Positions 23,816-34,200 of a stretch of DNA of 64,000 bases are shown one piece after another. Every line of letters starts with the position of its first letter. The stretch's first letter is position 1. The notes beneath the pieces were generated by a model that ran no database searches, was not told the DNA's origin, and saw only the letters and a program-made list of their open reading frames with translations. The translations under genes and the position numbers were made by a program. This DNA is from Eutreptiella sp. 'Long Island Sound 2002' (taxonomy: Eukaryota; Euglenozoa; Euglenophyceae; Eutreptiales; Eutreptiaceae), in the NCBI GenBank assembly GCA_964036045.1, contig OZ038393.1, positions 45,314,429 through 45,378,428 of the forward strand, written 5' to 3'.

Positions 23816-24116
23816 CTGGCCGAAATTTCGGCCAGGTGTGTTCAGTGGGGAAATAATTGCTTCAATGTTCAAAAATAGGAAAAGGTGGCCGAAATTTCGG
23901 CCAGACCGGCCAAAAACCAAAATATAAGTGCTTGAATAGTGAAGAGACCAAAAAGCTGGCCGAAATTTTGGCCAGCCCTAAGAAAAATGAAAATAACTAT
24001 GCCTATTCACCAGGAAACCAAAAAGCTGGCCGAAATTTCGGCGAGAAGGGTCAAAAACTGCACATACACATAGTTGTTTGCAATGTTACCCAAAACCTGG
24101 CCGAAATTTCGGCCAC
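23816..24116. repeat. Array of five regularly spaced palindromes
   Basis: Copies start at 23,816, 23,885, 23,956, 24,026 and 24,097, so the spacing is 69, 71, 70 and 71 bp. Core GGCCGAAATTTCGGCC; the third and fourth have one change. The DNA between them is AT-rich and not conserved, apart from ACCAAAAAG just before the third and fourth. Position is upstream of gene 1, near the right inverted repeat. Confidence 0.9.
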
Positions 24117-24296
24117 CTTCAGAAAAACGTCAAATACAACACACTAGAAGACGGGGATACACAATGCTAACACATCAACACGTATTTCAACGGGTGTCAC
24201 AAAGCTCTGCCAACAACTTTGGTCACATACGTCAAATAACGTACTCAAAGTAGAAATGTAGAATATTGTCAAATAGCGCGTATACGGGGTCCTAGA

Positions 24297-24323
24297 GGGT
24301 GGGCAACTTGTGACGCCTAAGTG
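24297..24323 (-). repeat. 27-bp terminal inverted repeat, right
   Basis: Reverse complement of 17,824-17,850, reading GGGTGGGCAACTTGTGACGC on the + strand. Confidence 0.75.
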
Positions 24324-24391
24324 CCATGGAGACCCTGGGGACGTTGTGGAAGAGCAATTGGGAGGTACTCCTCTCACCTAGTGCCTTTCAC

Positions 24392-24462
24392 TCGTTCTAG
24401 TTTTGATCTAGTCGGCCTCAAACACCGTTCGCTAGACGCTAGATTGGACTAGACTAGAACGA
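24392..24462. repeat. CTAG-rich imperfect palindrome, right copy
   Basis: CTCGTTCTAGTTTTGATCTA ... GACTAGACTAGAACGA. Related to 16,908-16,973, best in inverted orientation. Both copies are followed on the + strand by a coding-like fragment. Confidence 0.45.
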
Positions 24463-24476
24463 AATTAACCACCCCC

Positions 24477-25010
24477 CATGTCTCGTGTTTGGGTGATTCA
24501 AGATATCATCGACACGGGGCTGGTCCAATGGGGGGCCTCCAAGGAGGAGGCAAAGGTGATCCTCGGGGGGGGGTCAACCGTGGACGCGACGGGTGATCGG
24601 GGTGTCCACATGCCCCCAAGTGGGCTCCATGTTCAATGAGGGCATATGGAATGCCCCAACGAAGACTTGGGAGGGTAGTGCCAACCCCCGGACCATGGAG
24701 GGTGATGAGGCCAACTACACGGCCTTCCTCCTTGGGACGCCATCCTTGCAAGCCGCCGGCTGCAGTACGCAGCCAATTTTCAAATTGCCACGTGCCTGGG
24801 TTGTCTTGTGCATTTTGCACTTGACAATGGCCATGGGCCGCTTGTTGGGGGAGTTTGTCAATCGGGAGGCTAGGTTGGTTACCCCTGCGCTCCGTCGAGA
24901 CCTGCAAGTTCTCCCGTCGGAGAGGGGTGCAGGTTGGAGTGTTTATGGGTCAGCATCCCCGGATGCGGAGCAGACGGCCAATTTTTTTGACGCATGGCCG
25001 GAGCACGTGC
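24477..25010 (+). pseudogene. Unrecognised coding-like fragment truncated by a minisatellite
   Basis: ATG at 24,477 opens a frame (M-S-R-V-W-V-I-Q-D-I-I-D) that shifts at a G9 run near 24,560 into the frame continuing to about 25,010, where the 42-bp minisatellite begins. About 175 residues of normal composition (F-N-E-G-I-W-N-A-P-T-K-T-W-E-G, W-V-V-L-C-I-L-H-L). No family recognised. The homopolymer shift and satellite replacement of the 3' end mark it as a remnant. Confidence 0.4.
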
Positions 25011-27713
25011 CCCGCCCCGGGCACAGGGCGGAGGGCAGGTTCCCCGCCCCTGTGCGCTCTGGGCAAAGGGTGGAGGGCGGAGGGCAGGTTCCGTGCCCGT
25101 GTGCGCGCTAGGCACTGGGCGGAGGGCAGGTGCCCCGCCCTTGTGCGCTCTGGGCACATGGCGGAGGGCAGGTTCCCCGCCCCTGTGCGCTCGGAGAACA
25201 AGGCGGAGGGCAGGTTCCCCGTCCAGCCCTTCCAACGCACTAGGCAGAGGGCACGTTCCCTGCCCATGTGCGTTCTAGGCACAGGGCGGAGGGCAGGTGC
25301 CCTGCCCCTGTGCGCTCGGGGCACAGCTCGGAGGGCAGGTCCCCCGCCCCTGTGCGCTCTGGGCACAGGGCGGAGGGCAGGTTCCCCGCCCTTGCGCGCT
25401 CGGGGCACCGGGCGGAGGGCTGGTTCCCCGTAATGTGCGCTCTGGGCACAGGGCGCACGACAGGTGCCCCGCCCCTGTGCACTCGGGGCACAGGGCGGAG
25501 GGCAAGTTCCCCCCCCTTGTGCGCTCCGGGCAAAGCGCGGAGGGCGGAGGGCAGGTTGCTTGCCCATGATCGCTCCGGGCAGGGCGGAGGGCACGTGCCC
25601 CGCCCCTTTGCGCTCAGGACACTACGCGAACAGCACGTTCCCCGTCTAATGCACTCTGGGAGCAGGGCGGAGGGTTAGTCCCCCGGGCTTGCGCGCCCTG
25701 GGCACAGGGCAGAGGGCTGGTTCCCAGCCCCTGTGCGCTCTGGGCACAGGGCGGAGGGCAGGTTCCCCGCCCCTGTGCGCTCTAGGCACAGGGCGGAGGG
25801 CGGAGGGCAGGTTCCCCGCCCATGAGCGCTCTGGACACAGGGCGGGGGGTAGGTTTCCCGCCCCTGTGCGCTCTGGGCACAAGGTGGAGGGCACGTTCCC
25901 CTCCCCTGTGCGCTGTGGGCACGGGGCGGAGGGCACGTTCCCCTTCCCTGTGCGCTCTGGGCACGGGGTGGAGGGCACGTTCCCCTCCCCTGTGCGCTCT
26001 GGGCACAGGGCGGAGGGCAGAGGGCAGGTTCCCCGACCATGCGCGCTCTGGGCACAAGGCGGAGGGCAAGTTGCGCACTCCAGTGCGCTCTGGGCATAGG
26101 GTGGAGGGCACGTTCCCCTCCCTTGTGCGCTCTGAGCACAGGGCGGAGGGCGGAGGGCAGGTTCCCCGCCCATGCGCGGTCTGGGCACAGGGCGGAGGGC
26201 AGGTTTCCCTCCCTTGTGCTCTTTGGGCACAGGGTGGAGGGCAGGTTCCCATCCCCTGTGCGCTCTGGCCACAGGGCGGAGGGCACGTTCCCCTCCCCTA
26301 TGCGCTCTGGGCACAGGGCGGAGGGCGGAGGGCAGGTTCCCCGCCCATGCGCGCTCTGGGCACAGGGCGGAGGGCAAGTTCCGCACTCCAGTGCGCTCTG
26401 GGCATAGGGCGGAGGGCAGGTTCCCCTCCCCTGTGCGCTCTGAGCACAGGGCGGAGGGCGGAGGGCGGGTTCCCCGCCCATGCGCGGTCTGGGCACAGGG
26501 CGGAGGGCAGGTTACCCTCCCCTATGCGCTCTGGGCACAGGGAGGAGGGCACGTTCCCCTCCCCTGTGCGCTCTGGGCACAGGGCGGAGGGCAGGTTCCC
26601 CGCCCTTGCGCGCTCGGGGCACCGGGCGGAGGGCTGGTTCCCCGTAATGTGCGCTCTGGGCACAGGGCGGAGGACAGGTGCCCCGCCCCTGTGCACTCGG
26701 GGCACAGGGCGGAGGGCAGGTTCCCCCCCCTTGTGCGCTCCGGGCAAAGCGCGGAGGGCGGAGGGCAGGTTGCTTGCTCATGATCGCTCCGGGCAGGGCG
26801 GAGGGCACGTGCCCCGCCCCTCTGCGCTCGGGGCATCAGGCGAACAGCATGTTCCCCGTCTAATGCACTCTAGGAGCAGGGCGGAGGGTTAGTCCCCCGC
26901 CCCTTCGCGCCCTGGGCACAGGGCAAAGGGCTGGTTCCCAGCCCCTCTGCGCTCTGGGCACAGGGCGGAGGGCAGGTTCCCCGCCCCTGTGCGCTCTAGG
27001 CACAGGGCGGAGGGCGGAGGGCAGGTTAACCGCATATGAGCGCTCTGGACACAGGGCGGAGGGTAGGTTTCCCACCCCTGTGCGCTCTGGGCACAAGGTG
27101 GAGGGCACGTTCCCCTCCCCTGTGCGCTGTGGGCACGGGGCGGAGGGCACGTTCCCCTCCCCTATGCGCTCTGGGCACAGGGCGGAGGGCGGAGGGCACG
27201 TTCCCCGCCCATGCGCGCTCTGGGCACAGGGCGGAGGGCAAGTTCCCCTCCCTTGTGCGCTCTGGGCACAGGGCGGAGGGCGGAGGGCAGGTTCCCCGCC
27301 CATGCGCGGTCTGGGCACAGGGCGGAGGACGTTTCCCTCCCCTGTGCGCCCTGGGCACAGGGTGGAGGGCAGGTTCCCATCCCCTGTGCGCTCTGGGCAC
27401 AGGGCAGAGGGCACGTTCCCCTGCCCTGTGCGCTCTGGGCACAGGGCGGAGGGCGGAGGGCAGGTTCCCCGCCTATGCGCGCTCTGGGCGAAGGGCAGGT
27501 TCCGCGCTCCTGAGCGCACACGGGAAGGGAACCTGCCCTCCGCCGTGTGCCCAGAGCGCGCATGGGCGGGGAACCTGCCCTTTGCTCTCCGCCCTGTGCC
27601 CAGAGCGCACAAAGGAGGGAAACCTGCCCTCCGCCCTGTGCTCAGAGCGCTCATGGGCCGGGAACATGCGCTCCGCCCTCCGCCCTGTGCCCAGAGCGCA
27701 CATGGGATTCGTG
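25011..27713 (+). repeat. 42-bp GC-rich minisatellite, about 60 units, with 1.2-kb higher-order repeats
   Basis: Unit of about 42 bp, GGGCACAGGGCGGAGGGCAG followed by GTTCCCCGCCCCTGTGCGCTCT, tandem over 2.7 kb. Variant units recur about 1,212 bp apart (the CCCCGTAATGTGCGC block at 25,428 and 26,640; the GTTAGTCCCCC block at 25,672 and 26,888). The array turns into reverse orientation at about 27,510 and runs to 27,705. All six frames are open through it because the unit lacks stops; none is a gene. Confidence 0.95.
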
Positions 27714-27715
27714 GA

Positions 27716-27931
27716 GTTAGAGGGCACGAAAGGTCCTTTGGTCACGAGAAAGTCAAGCCGCACGTGGAATGTAGCAGCCGATTGCCTTCGTTTGGCTGTT
27801 TTGAACCCTTACTAGGGCTGTTTTGAGCGAAAAATGGCTGTTTTTGGCCCAAAACTGCGCAAATTTGGGAGGGCACCTCTCGACTTGGCGCCACCGCCCC
27901 GGGCCGCCACCGGTTAGGTTCTGGCTCAAAA

Positions 27932-27932
<1 letters not shown>
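27716..27932 (+). repeat. Repeat R, 3'-truncated copy
   Basis: Matches 29,458-29,680 and 45,342-45,565 (TTCGTTTGG, AAAAATGGCTGTTTTTGGCC, CCGCCCCGGGCCGCCACC) and stops at GGCTCAAAACTTATATATA, where a (TA)n array starts. Confidence 0.8.

Positions 27933-27991
<59 letters not shown>
27933..27991. repeat. (TA)n microsatellite, left of MITE
   Basis: About 59 bp of pure TA following the R fragment and running into the MITE. Confidence 0.95.
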
Positions 27992-27997
<6 letters not shown>

Positions 27998-28603
27998 AAC
28001 TACTGCAGTGTATCTACCAGGGTATAGGGGCAAGAGGTGGGCTTGGGATGGGGTGTAGGGACCCCCCCCCCTATTTTGAGGTCGGGAAACACAAAAAAAC
28101 ATGTTTTAGAAGTGAATTGGATGGTTATTAGTGGGTATTAGCCCCCTATAAAGGTCTAAAATGGCTAAAAATAGGGTTGACATCACTGCTGGTAGGATCC
28201 TAACCAGAGTACTAAACATAGGTACAATTGTGGTCCAAACCCCTAATACTAGCACCAAATACCCCCAATAATAGTTTGAGGGACATGAAAATGGACAAGG
28301 GTATGTTACAAATGCTGAATTACTATGTCATTGGGTGTATATAGGGGTGGTGTGGGGTATTTTCAGGATTTAGTGGTTATTTTTAGTACTCTGGGTAGGA
28401 TCCTACCAGCAGTGATGTCATACCCTAATTTTAGCCATTTTAGACCTTTATAGGGGGCTAATACCCACTAAAAGACCATCCAATTCACTTCTAAAACATG
28501 TTTTTTTGTGTTTCCCGACCTCAAAATAGGGGGGGGGGGTCCCTACACCCCATCCCAAGCCCACCTCTTGCCCCTATACCCTGGTAGATACACTGCAGTA
28601 GTT

Positions 28604-28609
<6 letters not shown>
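27992..28609. mobile_element. MITE with about 225-bp terminal inverted repeats and TA target duplication
   Basis: Begins TGGCATAACTACTGCAGTG and ends with its reverse complement. The inverted repeats run to about 28,217 and 28,385 with few differences, leaving a 165-bp loop. It sits in a (TA)n array, giving TA on both sides (27,990-27,991 and 28,610-28,611), as expected for Tc1/mariner-type non-autonomous elements. No ORF. Confidence 0.85.

Positions 28610-28646
<37 letters not shown>
28610..28646. repeat. (TA)n microsatellite, right of MITE
   Basis: Continuation of the TA array split by the MITE. Confidence 0.95.
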
Positions 28647-28648
<2 letters not shown>

Positions 28649-28749
28649 TCTAATCTACACCCCTCTCCCAACTCTAGGTGGCTCCACCACACGGCTCTAA
28701 GGTACGTGCGAAGGGCACAAGGTGGTGCATACATGTGGTGGAAGGGGCT

Positions 28750-30042
<1,293 letters not shown>

Positions 30043-30734
30043 GAGGGCACCCAGCACGTGCCGGATGCGGATGCCGGATGCCGGATGCGGGATAAATTGC
30101 CAGACACGCTCTCCCTGGGCAGGGCGCAAGGGAGCAGTCGGCCGGCGTCACGCTGGCCGGGCGTGTGCCGACAACGAACGGGGGGGGTGGTGTGGAGGGG
30201 GGGGGGGCGCGTGGAGGAGGGGGGGGGCACCTGTGGAGTTCACCCTGGAGCCCTCCCCCGTCTCGCGGGGGGAGAGTGACTGTCCTATGCGAAGCGGCTG
30301 TGGAGGGGGTGGAGGGCGGGGCGTTGACCTTGGGGTGGAGAAGGCACGCCCGGGTCCACGGAAACTCCGCGCCGTGCCCGAACATCCCGCCGAGGTGGCC
30401 GTTCCCCGTGTGCGGCCGTGGCGAGGCCGGGGGCGCGGGCCCGTGCTTCTAGCCTTCTACGGGGGCGAGGGGAGGCCTGGGAGTTCAAGTCTGCCGGCGC
30501 CTAGTCACCTTTGCTCGTGTCGTGGTGTGGCCGCCTCGTCCCCGGTAGTGCGGGCGCGCGCGCGCGTCGGTCACGGGGGAGGGAGGGCACAAGGGCGGGA
30601 GCACAAGAGCACTGACATGGGTACACGGCGGCTCGCGTGTTGTGTTAGGTTCAGGTGCTGTCCCCTCGTGCCTGACCCTGTGTCCTGCTTACGGGAGGCC
30701 GCGCGGCACAACCGGCGGGGGGTAAAGGCCCGGG

Positions 30735-31250
30735 CCGGGCGCATGGGTAGCGGCGGGCGGCCGAGGCGGAAGTGGTGCCATACGGGTGCGGGGCCCGTGG
30801 CGGTCGTGGGGGGGTGCGGGCGGTCCAGCCGGCGGTTGGCGGTGGCCCTGAGCGCCCCACACAGTGGGGTCGGTGGGCGTGCCGGGGGACGCCGCGTCCC
30901 GCAGGCCAAGCTGCGGGGGGCGCGTGCGCAAGGGCGTCGGCGTGCCCGGTGCGGGCCCCTCTGCGGGCCGAGGGACCTGCGGTGAGCAGGTTGCGTTGCC
31001 TGGGGGCTGAGGCCGGGGCCGGGCGCATGGGCAGCGGCGGGCGGCCGAGGCGGAGGCGGCGCCATGCGGGTGCGGGGCCTGTGGCGGTCGCTGGGAGGCG
31101 CGGGCGGTCCAGCCGGCGGTCGGCAGAGGCTCCAAGAGCCCCACACACGGGCGTGCCAGGGGCGTACGCAACGTGCAGGTCGGGCAGCAGCGGGCGCACG
31201 TGCAGGGCATCGGCGTGCCCGATGAGGACCTCACTGAGGACCGAGGGGTT
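30735..31250 (-). repeat. Tandem duplication of about 285 bp near LINE-B 3' end
   Basis: GGGCCGGGCGCATGGGTAGC at about 30,737 recurs as GGGCCGGGCGCATGGGCAGC at about 31,018, and the following GGCGGGCGGCCGAGGCGGA, GCGGGCGGTCCAGCCGGCGG and GAGCCCCACACA or GCGCCCCACACA tracts repeat with it. The second copy overlaps the end of the ORF2 frame. Confidence 0.7.
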
Positions 31251-34200
31251 GGCGGCAACCAGTATGCGTTGCCCGGGGGGGGTGGCGGCGAGGAGTGGGA
31301 GGATGTCCGCGGCCCGCGTCGTGGGGGTGAATACGACGTGGGCCGGGTGTGGCCCCGGGAGTGGCGCCGGGGGGAGCGGGACCACAGGCCTGCGGTCCAC
31401 CGTGAGGCGCCAAGTGGCGCAGTGGCGGAGGAGCCAGACCAGGGCGATGCTGTGGCGCAGTGTGAGGGGCTGGGTGCAGGGCGGTGCGGGGACGTGCGGC
31501 GGGAGGGGGGGGGGGGGCGGGGCGGTGACATGGGAGGGGGCACGGCGGAGGAGTGATGCTAGCAACGTGTGCGTCGTGCTTAGGGTGGAGAGGAGCTCGC
31601 GGAGGAATCCCTCCCGGCCGGCGCTGTCCACCACATGCCGAGCATACTGAACCCCAACTGTGTCGGGGGGCCTGGTCGCGGGGCGGCTGGGAGGTGCTCG
31701 GAGAGGTACGCTGCGGTGGTGGACGTGCAGAGCTCTAAAGGTGTGACAAGGCGGGGGGAGTGGCCGGCGGTGGCCGCAAGGACGGGCGGGTGCGTGAACA
31801 GGCGCCACGCGAGGAGTAACTGCTGGGCGTAGTGGGGGGGGCAGTGGTACTGGAGGTGGGCGGCGGAGTCCAGGTAGGGGCGGTGACAGAAGGGGCACGT
31901 CACGCCGCCGTAGCCGGGGGGCTGGTCCTGGGAGTGCAGTAGCCGGAGGTGCATGATGCGGTGGAGGGCCAGTGCCGGGATCTCGGCGCGTTCATACGCG
32001 AGGCGGAGTAGGTGGGAGGACTAGCCGGGGGGCAGGGGCCGGAGGTGCAGCGCGTGGGTGTGGGCGGTGGTGGCCGCATACGCTGCCTCTGCGGCGCGCG
32101 CGGGGCTAAGGAAGATTGCGCCCTCACGAAGCGCCACAATGCGGCCGTGGAAGAGTGCGGACCAGGGGAGGGTCCCCGGGGAGGCGGTGTGGAGCCCGCG
32201 GCGGGCAAGACTGTCGGCCTCGGCGTTGAGGGTGGCGAGGTGGCTGGCGGAGCCGGAGTCGTGTTGCGCGGGGAGCCAGGCCTCGTGCATGCGGAAGGAG
32301 GCGGAGAGGAGGGCCGCCCGGTACGGGATGGAGAGGGCGGAGGAGGGGGGCGGGCCGCGGGTGAGGTCGCAGAGTTGGGAGGCGGTGGAGTCTGAGGCGA
32401 AGAGGGCTTCGCCGGACCAGCCGCGGAGGGCGAACATGGCGGCTATTTGGGCGATCCACTCTGCGTCGGTGGAGTGGCCGGCGAGGGCGTGGAGGCCAAG
32501 CCAGCCGCGTTAGAGAGTGCCGTGGTGGGGGTGCCAGAGGAGGAAGCCGGCGCCGAGGGGGGTGCCCTCTTGGCTGCCGTCGCATGCGACCACGACATAG
32601 GGGAGGGAGCGGAGGGGGGCCAGTGAGCCGGTGTGGTGCAGCGGGGCTGGGCGTACGTGGGGGGAGGGGAGGAGGTGGACGGTGATGTCGAGGGGGGCGA
32701 GTGCCTGTGCCAGGGCGGGACCGTCGGTGAGCCAGGGGGTGGGGCGGCGTGGGGAGATGAGGGAGGCCGTGACGGCTACTGCGAGGGTGTTGGGGCCCCA
32801 AGAGGCGCGGAGGTAGGTGCGGAGGAGGTTGAGCGGGGCCCGGTACGCCAGGAGGGGGGCGCCGGAACCGCCCTGCTGGAGGGGGAGGTGGAGGAAGGCC
32901 GAGTGCGCCCAGGGGGGCAGACGGAAGGCGTGGCGGTATGCGTTGTTGATGGCGGTCTGATGGGGGCGGAGGGAGGGGGGGGGAACGAGGACGCCAGAGG
33001 TGACGTAGTCGAGGGGGGAGAGGCCGAAGGCGTGCAGGGAGCGGAGCTGGAGTATGGGGCAGGCCTCGCCGTTGCGGCTGGCCTTGCGCGCCCGGTCGAG
33101 GGATGCGCGGGACTTGTTGATGACGCGGAGGAGGGGGAGCTCGGGGAGGATGGAGATGCCGACGACCTCCGGGGGGGCGGTGGTGGTGGTGCCGGTGTGC
33201 TGCGGGACGTTGGCTGTGACGAGGGTGGGTCGGCCTGGGCGGGAGTCGATGAGGGAAAACTCCTACTTGTCGGGGTGTATGATGCGGCCGGCGCGGCGAG
33301 AGCACTCGCGGCAGTCAGTGGCCATGGCTGCCACGTGAGTGAGGGAGGGGGTGATGAAGCGGCGGTCGTCGCTGTACGAGAGGTGGGTGGCGGGGAGGGA
33401 CACCTAGTGGCCGGGGATGGTGAGGGGGAGGGTGATAAGAGTGTTGGGGCGCATGGCCCTGGTGATGACCAGGCTGGGGGCCTGGTAGTGGAGTTGGGCG
33501 AACCCGTCGCCGAGGTTGCCCCCCTCTTCGGTGCTGAAGGGGTGGGCGAACCCTTCGCGGGTGGCCACGCGGATGACCAAGCGGCTGTAGAAGCCGTCTG
33601 CCGAGGGGCCAAAGTCCCACGTGGCGCGGAGGCGGGAGCAGAGGTGGGAGTTGTCCTGGCGCAGTACCTTGAGGTACGCGTCAGACTCGTCCGAGTCGCA
33701 GATGGCGCAGGTGCCGTGGGTGGAGAGGGCTGTGTAGGCGGCGGCGCGGGCCACGAGGGCGAGGCCGAGGGCGGAGTGGCCTGGGCAGTAGGCGAAGGAG
33801 GAGGGGGTGTAGGTGGAGGTGAGCTCGAGATCGGCGGCTAGGCGGGTCCTGGCGATGCCGGAGGCTGTGCCGGAGACGCCCGACTCCACGTCGACGGGGC
33901 GGAAGGAGCGTGTGACGTGCCGGGGGAGTGGCTTGGTGGGCTTCCCCTTGTAGAGGCCGTAGCGGATGGTCTCGTTGGAGACGCCCGGGGTGCCGGATTC
34001 GAGCTGGAGGAGGAGGTGGAGCAGCCCGAGGTGGACGCCTCCGCCACTGCGGAAGAGCGCCGCGCGTGCCACGTTGTCAGTGGACACGGCGAGGGAGCGC
34101 TTGCCCATGCGGCGGTGGGCGAGAGAGGCTATGGTGATGAGGGGGGGGAACTGGCGGGCGAGGGCGTACACCCGGAGGGAGGCGGGAGAATCTGGTCGGG

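Larger units (their letters stand above)
17824..24323 (-). mobile_element. 6.5-kb AT-richer element with terminal inverted repeats and interspersed palindromes
   Basis: A 27-bp sequence beginning CACTTAGGCGTCACAAGTTG at 17,824-17,850 recurs as its exact reverse complement at 24,297-24,323. The interval is visibly more AT-rich than all flanking DNA, carries two intron-containing genes on the minus strand, and holds twelve copies of a 20-bp palindrome in non-coding positions. No target duplication found outside the repeats. I recognise no transposase, polymerase, capsid or integrase in it, so class I, class II or virus-derived origin is open. Confidence 0.55.

Noticed and set aside
23566-23856. 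Plus-strand ORF upstream of gene 1
   Set aside because: It overlaps a better minus-strand coding stretch preceded by a good acceptor; the plus-strand frame runs into the palindrome.
23816-24116. CRISPR array
   Set aside because: Repeats and spacers are regular, but there are only five, the repeat is a perfect palindrome also scattered through introns, and the context is eukaryotic with no cas genes.
17824-24323. Integrated virophage or Polinton
   Set aside because: Size and AT-richness invite it, but no capsid, packaging ATPase, protease, polymerase B or integrase could be recognised, and the genes contain introns.
25011-27713. Several long overlapping ORFs on both strands
   Set aside because: They are translations of the 42-bp satellite, whose unit lacks stop codons in all frames; the peptides are pure repeat.
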